Origin: HGM11501 sp045123995 | GTDB lineage: Bacteria; Bacillota; Clostridia; CAKSNL01; HGM11501 | DNA: 64,000 bases | Direction of reading: 5' to 3' | Assembly: GCA_045123995.1 (NCBI GenBank) | Contig: JBGVKY010000025.1 | Span: forward strand, 1-64,000 | Shown here: positions 48,798 to 57,605 of the stretch, piece after piece | Layout of the letters: every line of letters begins with the position of its first letter | How positions within the stretch are numbered: the stretch's first letter is position 1 | The notes under the pieces: model-generated | Told to the model about the DNA's origin: nothing | What the model saw: only the letters and a program-made list of their open reading frames with translations | Database searches by the model: none | Translations under genes and position numbers: made by a program

Positions 48798-49826
48798 ATG
48801 AAGAAGTTTTTTTGGCTGGTTTTGGTATTTGTTTTTTTAACTTTGCTCTTTTCATCCTGCGGACCTAAGGAGCCCTTGGTGGAGGAAGTTATAAGCGAAG
48901 AAATCATAGAAGAAAAGGAACCTGATGAGTTCTATCTTAAAATGCAGAATAACGAAAGAGCAATTGCTCTTATGATAGATAATGATGCTGATTATAAAGG
49001 TCCCCAGGCAGGCCTTCATAAAGCTTACATGGTTTACGAAGCCTATGTAGAGGGCGGAAATACCAGAATGATGGCACTTTTTAAGGAATCCTTTTTTAAC
49101 GAAGAGGAAAAGACTATGAAAATTGGCCCTGTGAGGTCGTCACGCCACTATTTTTTGGATTTTGCCATTGAAAACGATGCAATATACGGCCATTGCGGAT
49201 GGAGTCCCAAGGCACAAAGCGAGATTTCCTCAAGAGGAGTAAATAACTTAAACGGACTTTATGAAGCAAAAACATTTTTCAGATATTCTGAATATAACAA
49301 TTCCTGGCACAACCTTTATACAGATTTTAACCGCCTTTCTTCTTCTGCCGATAATCATGGTTACAGAAGAGACACGGAAAAAAACTATAATTATCTTAAA
49401 AATTACGAGGTGTCCGAAGAAGGAAATACAGCATCAAAGGTTGAAATTCCCTATCTTCAGTGTAATATCATCTACGAGTTTGATGAAGAGGCGGGTACAT
49501 ATAAGAGGATAAGACGTGGCAGTGCTCATAAAATGCAGACCGGAGAAGAACTTTCCGTTATGAATATTGTCATTTTAAGAATGCAGAACGTGAACTTAAA
49601 TGACGGTGAGGGAAAGGGAAGACAGGACCTTTATAATACCGGAAGCGGAAAAGGAAGCTTTATAACAGGCGGAAAAGTAAGGGACATCACCTGGGAGAAG
49701 AAAGACAGGGATTCAGAAATCAAGTTCCTTCTTAACGGTGAAGAGCTTTCGTTAAACCCGGGACTAACCTTTGTACAGATTGTACCGAATGAAATGAATG
49801 TTACGGTAACTTCCGTTACAGAATAA
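48798..49826 (+). CDS. YerB-like lipoprotein, DUF3048 (342 aa)
   Basis: Exported lipoprotein: hydrophobic signal with lipobox LLFSSC (Cys about 21). The mature part matches DUF3048/YerB: RAIALMIDND, AYMVYEAYVEGGNTRMMALF, KIGPVRSSRHYFLDFA and HCGWSPKAQSEI, then a C-terminal domain with LNPGLTFVQIVP. Function unknown in all members; surface-located. AAAGGGGG precedes the ATG. Confidence 0.9.
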   Translation: MKKFFWLVLVFVFLTLLFSSCGPKEPLVEEVISEEIIEEKEPDEFYLKMQNNERAIALMIDNDADYKGPQAGLHKAYMVYEAYVEGGNTRMMALFKESFFNEEEKTMKIGPVRSSRHYFLDFAIENDAIYGHCGWSPKAQSEISSRGVNNLNGLYEAKTFFRYSEYNNSWHNLYTDFNRLSSSADNHGYRRDTEKNYNYLKNYEVSEEGNTASKVEIPYLQCNIIYEFDEEAGTYKRIRRGSAHKMQTGEELSVMNIVILRMQNVNLNDGEGKGRQDLYNTGSGKGSFITGGKVRDITWEKKDRDSEIKFLLNGEELSLNPGLTFVQIVPNEMNVTVTSVTE

Positions 49827-49852
49827 AAAAGTGGGCATTGCCCACTTTTTTA
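49825..49852. terminator. Bidirectional terminator
   Basis: Twelve-bp stem (49825-49836 with 49840-49851), loop ATT, A- and T-runs; between convergent yerB-like and ypeB. Confidence 0.88.
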
Positions 49853-51163
49853 TTGTACAAATCTTTCCATATCGGACTCAGACAGAATGTAAATTTCTTC
49901 CTGGCGTCCGGAAGTTGCATTTATATAAGTTAAAAATGTTTTGTTTTCCGATTGAAACTTGAGTTCAATACAGGGGATTTCCTTTCCGTAAGAAGATAAA
50001 AGAAAGGTTTTTTTCATGGAATTTATTCCGTAATCATCACGGATTATCTGAATTACAGTCTCTGCCTTTGCACTTATCTCGGGAAATATTCGGCTTTTTA
50101 AATTCATTAAATATTTGGATGCATCAAAAGCTACTATTTCGCCTTTATCTAAAGCTACTTCCACGGTGATTAAGTCGGGATAATGATAAACATCATTTTC
50201 ATATCTTGCAAAAAATAAGGTTAAAACAGTGCCAGGATTTTCATAGTAAACCTCCTGCATGGAAGGAAACCCTGTATTTTCAAGAAAACTTTTAGCTATA
50301 TTTATGGCTTCGCTTAACCCTACCAAAGGATCAGAAAAGCTTCTGTTTACAGAAAGACTTAAAAGCTTTCCTCCGTTTTTTGTGATTTCAGTGGAATAGG
50401 AAGCGTTTTCGCCCTTATAGTAAAATGAAAAATAGGGAATATTTCCACCGGTTTCAGAATAAAGCGTTAAAGGAATCCCCTCTTTTGAATAAGACAGAGC
50501 GGCTTTTAATGCAAGGGCGGAATCAACAGGGGGAAGTGAGGATAAATGTCCCGAAGATACAAAATCCATGTGCCCTGAAAGTGCTCCGTTATAAGAGAGC
50601 TTTTCGTATCCTGAAAATTTTTCCTCTATATCGCCTAAAGATGTACCTAAAGTGGCATCGGCTTTTCTAAGTGCAGTAGAATAGGAAATTTCACCCGAAG
50701 CGGTCTTTTCTCTTAATGAAGAAAGCTCGTTTTTAAGAAGAGTTGCATGATAGGAAAGTTTTTTAAGATTTTCCTTTTCCGTATCAGTAATTCTGCTTCC
50801 GTCAGAATGTGAAAGTGCAACAGATTTTATATAATCACCTGACTGATTTAAGAAAGTATTTATGTTTGTAAGTGGCCTTTCGGATTCGAAATCTCCCAGA
50901 TCAGAAATGGCAAAGGCGGCACTTTCATCTATTTGGGAGGAAAGCTTTAATAGTTGATAGAAATCCTCGGAATGATTTGCCTTGAGTAGAGAAAGCTCCA
51001 TTTTTTCCACATTTTCCAAAAGCTCATAAAAGGATTTATCAAAGGAGGAGTAAATTAAATTCTCGCTTTTTTTTCCGTCTATTGCCTGAGTAACTGAAAA
51101 TATCAGAGCGAAAATTAAAAGAGCAGATAGAACGATAATTATAACAGAGGAGAGGGTTTTCAT
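49850..51163 (-). CDS. ypeB: Germination protein YpeB (437 aa)
   Basis: Spore membrane-associated protein that stabilises the cortex lytic enzyme SleB. N-terminal signal/anchor (about residues 5-28), a helical domain (about 30-215, with FYELLENVEKMELSLLKANH) and three PepSY-like repeats (about 235-430, VGLSEAINIAKSFLENTGFP is typical). Its usual partner sleB is not adjacent; a ferredoxin gene precedes it here. Confidence 0.88.
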   Translation of the reverse strand: MKTLSSVIIIVLSALLIFALIFSVTQAIDGKKSENLIYSSFDKSFYELLENVEKMELSLLKANHSEDFYQLLKLSSQIDESAAFAISDLGDFESERPLTNINTFLNQSGDYIKSVALSHSDGSRITDTEKENLKKLSYHATLLKNELSSLREKTASGEISYSTALRKADATLGTSLGDIEEKFSGYEKLSYNGALSGHMDFVSSGHLSSLPPVDSALALKAALSYSKEGIPLTLYSETGGNIPYFSFYYKGENASYSTEITKNGGKLLSLSVNRSFSDPLVGLSEAINIAKSFLENTGFPSMQEVYYENPGTVLTLFFARYENDVYHYPDLITVEVALDKGEIVAFDASKYLMNLKSRIFPEISAKAETVIQIIRDDYGINSMKKTFLLSSYGKEIPCIELKFQSENKTFLTYINATSGRQEEIYILSESDMERFVQ

Positions 51164-51225
51164 TTTTTTAATCCTTTCTCATTTTTTTATATATTTTGTT
51201 CAAAAAATGAAAACATATACAAAAT

Positions 51226-51256
51226 AAAAACGGAATGCCAAAGGCATTCCGTTTTT
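51226..51256 (-). terminator. Terminator of the ferredoxin gene
   Basis: Fourteen-bp perfect stem (51226-51239 with 51243-51256), loop AAA; on the minus strand it follows the ferredoxin stop and is followed by T-rich sequence. Confidence 0.85.
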
Positions 51257-51267
51257 ATTTAAGGTAA

Positions 51268-51438
51268 TTATTCTTCTACGATAGCTTCAACGGGGCACTG
51301 CTCAGCACAAGCACCACATTCAGCACAAGCTTCCTGATCGATTACGTAGATACCGTCACCCTCTGTGATAGCTTCAACGGGGCACTGACCTGCGCAAGCG
51401 CCGCAAGCGATACAAGCATCAGTAATTTTGTAAGCCAT
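51268..51438 (-). CDS. 2[4Fe-4S] ferredoxin (56 aa)
   Basis: Clostridial-type 8Fe-8S electron carrier. Two CxxCxxCxxxCP motifs (CIACGACAGQCP, residues 9-20, and CAECGACAEQCP, about 38-49) are set in near-perfect internal repeats. The small acidic protein carries low-potential electrons for pyruvate oxidation, hydrogenase and similar reactions. A GGAGGTG site lies about 8 bases before the ATG. Single gene with its own terminator; codon choice is strongly biased, as for a highly expressed gene. Confidence 0.96.
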   Translation of the reverse strand: MAYKITDACIACGACAGQCPVEAITEGDGIYVIDQEACAECGACAEQCPVEAIVEE

Positions 51439-51647
51439 GGATAGTACACCTCCTCCAAAGAGAATTCCTTAATACATTCTATCATATTTTTCAGAAAATA
51501 CAAGAGATTTTTGAATACTTTTTTATTTTTTTTAATAAAAAGCTCTTAAAAATGAAAAAAATCTTGTAATTTAAGGGATTTTTTATTATAATTTAAGAAA
51601 AAACTCATTGTCATAAATTTACAAAAATAACCCCTTTTTAATTAAGG

Positions 51648-52745
51648 ATGAAAAAAGAAAGGAAAAACAAGGTGAAATTTTTAAAAAGATTATTTATTGA
51701 CGGATTGTCAGGGATGGCTCTGGGACTTTTTGGCACACTCATTATCGGTACAATATTAAAGCAGATAGGTGCATACATACCCGGACTCATGGGATACTAT
51801 CTTATTTTAATCGGACAGGCAGCGTCATTAGTTACCGGTGCAGGTATCGGCGTGGGAGTGGCTGTTAAGCTTGGCAAAAAAGCTCCCTTATTGGTTGTGG
51901 GTGCGGCTGTTGCCGGTCTTGTGGGCGCTTATGCAGCATCCATATTAAACGGGACTTTTTTAGTTGACGGAGTATTTATGATTAAAGCTCCCGGTGAACC
52001 TTTAGGAGCATTTATTGCGGCATATGTTGCAATTGAGCTTGGCTCAATTGTATCGGGAAAGACCCCTGTTGATATTATAGTGACTCCGTTGGTGTCTATT
52101 TTATCAGGCTCTGCAGTAGGTCTTATGCTGGGACCTCCTATTTCAGGCTTTATGTTATGGCTTGGAAACCTGGTAAACATAAACGTTGAAGCTCATCCCA
52201 TAATGGGCGGAATTGTAGTATCTGTACTTATGGGAATATTTTTAACACTTCCCATAAGCTCTGCGGCAATAGGTATTGCCATGGGACTTTCGGGACTGGC
52301 AGCAGGAGCTGCAACAGTTGGCTGCTGTGCCAATATGATTGGCTTTGCGGTTATAAGCTACCGTGAAAATAAATTCGGCGGACTTTTAGCTCAGGGCCTT
52401 GGAACAAGCATGCTTCAGATGCCCAATATCGTTAAAAAGCCCATCATATGGCTTCCTGCTATTTTAACAAGCGCTATTTTAGGTCCCATAGGTACGGCTA
52501 TCGGCATGGTTGGAAATCCAATGGGCTCAGGAATGGGGACAGCAGGACTTGTTGGCCCCTTGCAGTCATACAGTGTTATGACTGCTGTGAACGAGGCAGG
52601 AAATGCGCTCTTTACACCCTTTGCGGCAGTTATGTTAATAGCTTTAATGTACTTCATACTTCCGGCTGTTATTTCCTTATTCTTCTCGGAATCTATGAGA
52701 AAAATGCACTTAATTAAGTCAGGAGATCTGAAACTTGATTTATAA
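51648..52745 (+). CDS. PTS transporter subunit IIC, PTS_EIIC_2 type (365 aa)
   Basis: Polytopic membrane protein (about ten hydrophobic, glycine-rich segments) of the stand-alone PTS IIC family: FIDGLSGMALGLFGTLIIGT, LVTGAGIGVGVAVKLGKKAP, VNIEAHPIMGG-like block and GNPMGSGMGTAGLVGPLQS. No IIA or IIB domain is fused or adjacent. Start uncertain: ATG 51648 with weak TAAGG, or GTG 51672 behind AGAAAGG. Substrate unknown. Confidence 0.88.
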   Translation: MKKERKNKVKFLKRLFIDGLSGMALGLFGTLIIGTILKQIGAYIPGLMGYYLILIGQAASLVTGAGIGVGVAVKLGKKAPLLVVGAAVAGLVGAYAASILNGTFLVDGVFMIKAPGEPLGAFIAAYVAIELGSIVSGKTPVDIIVTPLVSILSGSAVGLMLGPPISGFMLWLGNLVNINVEAHPIMGGIVVSVLMGIFLTLPISSAAIGIAMGLSGLAAGAATVGCCANMIGFAVISYRENKFGGLLAQGLGTSMLQMPNIVKKPIIWLPAILTSAILGPIGTAIGMVGNPMGSGMGTAGLVGPLQSYSVMTAVNEAGNALFTPFAAVMLIALMYFILPAVISLFFSESMRKMHLIKSGDLKLDL

Positions 52746-53661
52746 TAACGATGTTTATTTAGCACCCATGGCAGGTGTGGCAGATGAGGTATTCAGGGAA
52801 ATATGCTCATCCTTTGGAGATATTATCACCTTTACGGAAATGATAAGTGCAAAGGCACTTCATTTTAATGATAAAAAGACCAAAAGTCTGCTTCCGGGTG
52901 AAAAAGAGGGAAAGATGATTGTCCAGATTTTCGGGCACGAACCTTCTATCATGGGGGAAGCTGCGAAAAAGGTTACTTCCTATGCCACGGAAATCAATAT
53001 CAATATGGGCTGTCCAATGCCAAAAATCGAGAAAAACGGCGATGGTGCTGCCCTTATGGAAAATGCACCTCTGGCAGGGGAAATAGTAAAGGCGGTAAAG
53101 GACGCTACAGATTTGCCCGTAAGTGTAAAGATAAGAAAGGGCATAGATAAGGATATTTCTGTAGAATTTGCAAAAGCCATGGAGATGGCAGGAGCAGATA
53201 AATTATATATTCACGGGCGAACCAAGGAAGAACTTTATTCGGGAAAAGCTGACTGGAAAGCCATTAAAAATGTGAATGAATCTCTTACTATTCCTGTGGT
53301 GGGAAACGGTGATATCTTTACGGGCGAAGATGCCTTAAGAATGATAGAAGAAACGGGAGTCTCTGCCATAATGGTAGGAAGGGGCTCACTGGGAAATCCC
53401 TTTATATTCAGGGAAATAGAAGCTCTTTTGAAAAAAGGAGAGAAAATACCGCGGGCAGAGAGCTGGGAAAGGATAGAATTCTGCATAAAGCATCTGCTTC
53501 TTGCGGTAGAAAAAAAAGGCGAAAACCGGGGAATTTTAGAGTCGAGAAAACATCTGGCTTGGTATCTTAAAACCATTCCCGGTGCCGCTAAAATAAGAGC
53601 AAAGCTGTTTACGTCCACAAGTATAGATGAAATAATAACTATGGTAGAATCATTAAAATAA
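52735..53661 (+). CDS. dus: tRNA-dihydrouridine synthase (308 aa)
   Basis: FMN enzyme reducing uridine to dihydrouridine in tRNA D loops. LAPMAGVADEVFR (about residues 9-21), the catalytic Cys in INMGCPMPKIEKNGDGAAL, VSVKIRKG, YIHGRTKEELYSGKADW and VVGNGDIF plus MVGRGSLGNP match the Dus family. TTG start, 8 bases after AGGAG, overlapping the IIC gene by 11 bases. Confidence 0.94.
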   Translation: MIYNNDVYLAPMAGVADEVFREICSSFGDIITFTEMISAKALHFNDKKTKSLLPGEKEGKMIVQIFGHEPSIMGEAAKKVTSYATEININMGCPMPKIEKNGDGAALMENAPLAGEIVKAVKDATDLPVSVKIRKGIDKDISVEFAKAMEMAGADKLYIHGRTKEELYSGKADWKAIKNVNESLTIPVVGNGDIFTGEDALRMIEETGVSAIMVGRGSLGNPFIFREIEALLKKGEKIPRAESWERIEFCIKHLLLAVEKKGENRGILESRKHLAWYLKTIPGAAKIRAKLFTSTSIDEIITMVESLK

Positions 53662-53697
53662 AAAATCAGGCATACAAAGTATGCCTGATTTTTTTGT
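53661..53697. terminator. Bidirectional terminator
   Basis: Fifteen-bp stem (53661-53675 with 53679-53693), loop AAA; ends dus and the leftward uxu operon. Confidence 0.9.
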
Positions 53698-53702
53698 TCT
53701 GA

Positions 53703-54557
53703 TTAAACACCGCTGTAAGCTGAGAAACCGCCGTCAACGGGGATTACAATTCCGTTTACAAAGCTTGAAGCTTCATAGCACAAAAGGTATAATAATGTTC
53801 CTGTGAGTTCTGATACATCACCGAAACGGTTAAAGGGGGTCTGGGATAAAATCTTTTCAGAACGGGGAGTTAAACTTCCGTCAGGATTGGTTAAAAGCGC
53901 TCTGTTCTGGTTTGTAAGGAAAAATCCGGGAGCAATGGCGTTTACTCTTATGCCAACCTTGGAGAAGTGAACTGCAAGCCACTGAGTAAAGTTTGAAATT
54001 GCACTTTTAGCTCCTGAATACGCAGGGATTTTGGTAAGGGGAGTAAAGGCGTTCATTGAGGAAATATTTATAATGGAAGCTTTTTCATTTCCCACCATAT
54101 CGCCTGCGAAAACCTGAGTGGGAATAAGAGTTCCCAGAAAATTTAAGTTGAAAACGAATTCAACACCACTGGGGTCTAAATCGAAGAAAGAGGTAACATC
54201 TTCTTTCTCTTCGTCACCCATTTCGTAGTATTCCTTGGAGGTGGAACCCTTGGGGTTATTTCCGCCTGCACCGTTTATCAAAATATCTACCTTACCCAAT
54301 TTTTCGTTTATTATTTCCTTTGCGGAAAGTAAGCTTTCCTTTTTAAGAACATTTGCAGAAAGACCTATTGCTTTGCCACCGTCTTTTTCGATTTCCTTAG
54401 CGAGAGCATCTGCTGCATCCCCATTTAAGTCGAGAACTGCAACTTTAGATCCTGCTTTTGCCAGAGTTTTTGCAAATTCTGAACATATAATTCCTGCACC
54501 GCCTGTTACAACTGCAACAGAGCCTGTGAGGTCAACTCCTAAAGGTAACTTTGTCAT
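53703..54557 (-). CDS. SDR family D-mannonate oxidoreductase (284 aa)
   Basis: Short-chain dehydrogenase like YjmF/UxuB-type enzymes that interconvert D-fructuronate and D-mannonate. It shows VTGGAGIICSEFAKTLAK (cofactor loop), LDLNGD, INGAGGNNPKG, ISSMNAF with catalytic Ser, YSGAKSA (Tyr-Lys) and VNAIAPGFFLTNQNR. ATG at 54557 follows AAGGAGTG. It is last in the operon after uxuA, which makes the substrate call firmer. Confidence 0.9.
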   Translation of the reverse strand: MTKLPLGVDLTGSVAVVTGGAGIICSEFAKTLAKAGSKVAVLDLNGDAADALAKEIEKDGGKAIGLSANVLKKESLLSAKEIINEKLGKVDILINGAGGNNPKGSTSKEYYEMGDEEKEDVTSFFDLDPSGVEFVFNLNFLGTLIPTQVFAGDMVGNEKASIINISSMNAFTPLTKIPAYSGAKSAISNFTQWLAVHFSKVGIRVNAIAPGFFLTNQNRALLTNPDGSLTPRSEKILSQTPFNRFGDVSELTGTLLYLLCYEASSFVNGIVIPVDGGFSAYSGV

Positions 54558-54573
54558 AAAAAACACTCCTTAA

Positions 54574-55611
54574 TTATTTGTTCTTTTCCAGGGCTTCAAA
54601 AAGGCCTGTAAGATAGGTTGCTCCAAGAGCTCTGTCGAATAAACCGTATCCGAATCTGCCCTTTTCGCCCCATATCATTCTGCCGTGGTCAGGTCTTACA
54701 TAGCCGTCCCAGTTATTGTCAACATAAGCCTTTACAATTCCGTATATATCAAGGGAACCACATTCTGTTTTGTGACCGGTTTCAACAAAGTCAAACTCAT
54801 TTTCTCTTTTTATATTTCTTATGTGAGCAAAATGAATTCTGTCGGAAAATTCATTTATCATGTCTATAATATCGTTATCACCAGAAACGCCTAAAGAACC
54901 TGTGCAAAGGGTAAGCCCGTTATAAGGACTGTCATAGAGCTTTAAGAAACGCATAAGGTTTTCCTTGCATGTAATAACTCTGGGAAGACCGAAAATAGAA
55001 AATGGGGGATCATCGGGATGAATTGCCATTTTTATTCCTACTTCTTCTGCGGTGGGAATGATTCCGTCTAAGAAATATTTGAGATTTGTCCACAAATCTT
55101 CCTCGGATATGGAAGCATATGTAGTGAGCAAGTCCTTCATCTGGTCCTTGGTATAGCTTGCATCCCAGCCGGGAAGTGTAAGATCTCCCTTAACAGGGTC
55201 CATCTTCATGGCTGTGTCGTGAACGTATGCTAAAGAATTTGAACCATCGGCATTTTCGTGAATAAGCTCTGTTCTTGTCCAGTCAAAAACCGGCATGAAG
55301 TTGTAACAAACACAGTCAATTCCCGCCTTGGCTAAATTTCTTAAGGTCTGGGCATAATTTTTGATATATCTGTCTCTGTCGCCCACACCCATTTTTATAT
55401 CTTCATGAACAGGAACACTTTCGATTACCGATAATTCCAAGCCGGCATCTTCGATTTCCTTTTTGAGAGTAAGAATTCTCTCGAGAGGCCAGGTTTCGCC
55501 AACGGGGATATCGTAAATTGCTGATACAATTCCGGTAACTCCTGGAATCTGACGGATGTGTGACAGTGTTACGGGGTCGTCATGTCCGTACCATCTCATA
55601 GTCATTTTCAT
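54574..55611 (-). CDS. uxuA: Mannonate dehydratase (345 aa)
   Basis: Converts D-mannonate to 2-keto-3-deoxy-D-gluconate in hexuronate breakdown. The family blocks MRWYGHDDPVTLSHIRQIPG, ESVPVHEDIKMG, YNFMPVFDWTRT, MAIHPDDPPFSIFGLPR, CTGSLG and RPDHGRMIWGE are all present, with the His, Cys and Asp residues of the metal site. Its ATG overlaps the upstream oxidoreductase stop (ATGA). Confidence 0.96.
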   Translation of the reverse strand: MKMTMRWYGHDDPVTLSHIRQIPGVTGIVSAIYDIPVGETWPLERILTLKKEIEDAGLELSVIESVPVHEDIKMGVGDRDRYIKNYAQTLRNLAKAGIDCVCYNFMPVFDWTRTELIHENADGSNSLAYVHDTAMKMDPVKGDLTLPGWDASYTKDQMKDLLTTYASISEEDLWTNLKYFLDGIIPTAEEVGIKMAIHPDDPPFSIFGLPRVITCKENLMRFLKLYDSPYNGLTLCTGSLGVSGDNDIIDMINEFSDRIHFAHIRNIKRENEFDFVETGHKTECGSLDIYGIVKAYVDNNWDGYVRPDHGRMIWGEKGRFGYGLFDRALGATYLTGLFEALEKNK

Positions 55612-56585
55612 AATAGAACTTCCTTTCCGTTTTGTTTAGCGCTTTCATAAATTGCATAGACTGTATGCATGGTATTTTTAATATCTTTTATTTTAAGAGA
55701 TTCATTTTTTGCATATATATTGTGAAGTGCAACGGAGTGTCCGTCGCCCCAGCATATTTTACCTGCATATTCGTCTGAGTCTTTCGTCAGAAGCTCACCG
55801 TTTCTATAAAGCTTACCGTCCGAAATTAAGAAAAGAGCGTTTTTGAAAGAGATTTCGATCATTGGGGGAGCGTGATAGCCATTGGCATTGGAAGCGTAGA
55901 ACAGTCCCTTGGTACCATTTTCGAAATAAATAAGGGCTTCCATGGTATCTTCAACCTCTATTACATCTTTTAATGAATGGTTAGCCATGGTTGCTTTTAC
56001 AGAAGAAACCTTGCCCGCTGCTTCCAGCATAAGGTCCAGGGTATGGATGGCCTGATTTATTAAAACACCGCCACCCTCGGTTGCCCATTTGCCTCTCCAC
56101 TCACCGCTTTCATAGTATTTTCTGTCCCTGTCCCAGGTAAGAAAAGCACGAGAGCCTTTAAATTCTCCGATGGAAGAATCGCTTTTGATTATTTCCATAA
56201 GCTTCATTGATGTACTGTTTGTGCGGTTCTGGAAAATGCAACAGAGATTTTGAGTGTCCATGGAAGAAAGATTAGAAAATTCCTCCTTCGTCATTACCAA
56301 AGGCTTTTCGGAAACCACCATTTTACCCTTTTCAAGGCACTTTTTAATCATCTCAAAGTGCAGATAGTGAGGGGTTAAGATATGAAATGAGTCGACGTTT
56401 TCGTCTTTGAGAGCATCGTCGATATTGTAAAAGGACTTGACAGAATATTTTTTTGAGATTTCGTCTGCCTTTTCTTTTACTATATCGCATACGGCATAAA
56501 GCTTTGTATAATCTGACAACTTTGATATAGCGTCTATATGAAGAGGGGATATTGCACCCAATCCCACAATACAAATGTTTTTCAT
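55608..56585 (-). CDS. Gfo/Idh/MocA family oxidoreductase (325 aa)
   Basis: NAD(P)-dependent sugar or inositol-type dehydrogenase: N-terminal Rossmann domain starting NICIVGLGAISPLHIDAISK, the EKPLVMT motif (about residue 94) with the catalytic-region Lys, and the GGGVLINQAIHTLDLMLEA block (about 178). It likely acts on a sugar acid or its derivative entering the uxuA route. Coupled to uxuA. Confidence 0.9.
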   Translation of the reverse strand: MKNICIVGLGAISPLHIDAISKLSDYTKLYAVCDIVKEKADEISKKYSVKSFYNIDDALKDENVDSFHILTPHYLHFEMIKKCLEKGKMVVSEKPLVMTKEEFSNLSSMDTQNLCCIFQNRTNSTSMKLMEIIKSDSSIGEFKGSRAFLTWDRDRKYYESGEWRGKWATEGGGVLINQAIHTLDLMLEAAGKVSSVKATMANHSLKDVIEVEDTMEALIYFENGTKGLFYASNANGYHAPPMIEISFKNALFLISDGKLYRNGELLTKDSDEYAGKICWGDGHSVALHNIYAKNESLKIKDIKNTMHTVYAIYESAKQNGKEVLL

Positions 56586-56612
56586 AAGTAAAACCTCTTT
56601 TATCTAAAAAAG

Positions 56613-57461
56613 TTAAATGCTTTCTATAATTTTAACCAAAGTATCATGTGCTAAAGCGAACTTTGTTGCATCGCTTGCTTCCTGACTTACGGTATCTTCT
56701 GCAGTATCGTCAATGTCGGAAAGCCCTACAAACGCACCCAGATGAGGCTCTAAGCTTAAAAATCCCACATATCCGCTTTCCTTAAGGTCGGATAAGATAT
56801 AGGGGATATTGCCAAGACCCCGTCCTGCAGGAACGACAGAGGCATCAGAAAGGGCATCCTTTATATGCATATATTCTATATAATTTTTTAAAAGGGAGTA
56901 AGCCTTTTTTGTATCCACCTTTGCCTGAACGAAATTTGCGGGATCGAAAACGGCCTTAAAGTTATCAGAGTATAAATTTTTCATAAGGTCAAGACAACGG
57001 TCATCGGTTTCGCCGTAAATGTCTTTTTCGTTCTCGTGGAGAAGTACGATATCTTCTTCTTTAGCGTAGTCAATCATTAAAGAAAGCCTTCTTAAAACTT
57101 CATTACGGTATTCATCGCACTTTTCTTTTTCAACGAAAAAGCTGAAAATTCTTATGTATCTTGTTCCTAAAAATTTTGCTATAAAGCACACTCTCTTAAA
57201 TGTTTCAAAGTGGGGGGCAAAATCATCGGTTATCTTTATTTTTCCTATGGGAGAACCTATAGAAGAAACCTTTATGTTCTTTTCAGTCATTTTTTCCTTG
57301 AGGGCATGAAGTTCTTCATCTGTTAAGTCGGCTATATTTTTTCCGTTTACGCCTCTGACTTCAAAATATTCTATGCCAAGATTATTGAGTGTTTCAAACT
57401 GTTCGTCGATATTGGGGGATATTTCATCAGAAAAGCCTGTAAGAGTAAAATTTTTGTACAT
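56613..57461 (-). CDS. Sugar phosphate isomerase/epimerase, TIM barrel (282 aa)
   Basis: AP-endonuclease-2-like TIM barrel, the xylose-isomerase-like superfamily. Seen: TLTGFSDEISPNIDEQFETL, YFEVRGVNGKN, VLLHENEKDIYGE (metal Glu), FDPANFVQA (metal Asp), YMHIKDAL and LEPHLG. First gene of the uxu operon; ATG at 57461 follows GAGGTG. Probably epimerises a sugar or keto-acid before dehydration. Confidence 0.88.
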   Translation of the reverse strand: MYKNFTLTGFSDEISPNIDEQFETLNNLGIEYFEVRGVNGKNIADLTDEELHALKEKMTEKNIKVSSIGSPIGKIKITDDFAPHFETFKRVCFIAKFLGTRYIRIFSFFVEKEKCDEYRNEVLRRLSLMIDYAKEEDIVLLHENEKDIYGETDDRCLDLMKNLYSDNFKAVFDPANFVQAKVDTKKAYSLLKNYIEYMHIKDALSDASVVPAGRGLGNIPYILSDLKESGYVGFLSLEPHLGAFVGLSDIDDTAEDTVSQEASDATKFALAHDTLVKIIESI

Positions 57462-57479
57462 GTAAATCACCTCTCAATA

Positions 57480-57508
57480 ATGATATCACGGTTCAAAAAT
57501 TAAATCAA
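57480..57508 (-). promoter_or_regulatory. Promoter of the uxu operon
   Basis: Minus strand TTGATT (57508-57503), 17-nt spacer, TATCAT (57485-57480), directly next to the 21-bp repeats. Confidence 0.6.
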
Positions 57509-57571
57509 TGCCGATATTAACTTTAATATTGCCGATATTGACTTTAATATTGCTGATATTGACTTTTCTGG
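57509..57571. repeat. Three 21-bp direct repeats, likely AraC operator
   Basis: Copies at 57509-57529, 57530-57550 and 57551-57571 follow the pattern TGCYGATATTRACTTT then AATAT (the third copy diverges at its end). The period is two helical turns, so proteins would line up on one face. They fill the space between the two divergent -35 boxes. Confidence 0.7.
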
Positions 57572-57587
57572 GAGAGCATGGTAAAAT
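57559..57587 (+). promoter_or_regulatory. Promoter of the AraC regulator gene
   Basis: TTGACT (57559-57564), 17-nt spacer, TAAAAT (57582-57587). The -35 lies inside the third 21-bp repeat. Confidence 0.6.
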
Positions 57588-57605
57588 GATTTTGGGGTGA
57601 ATAGC

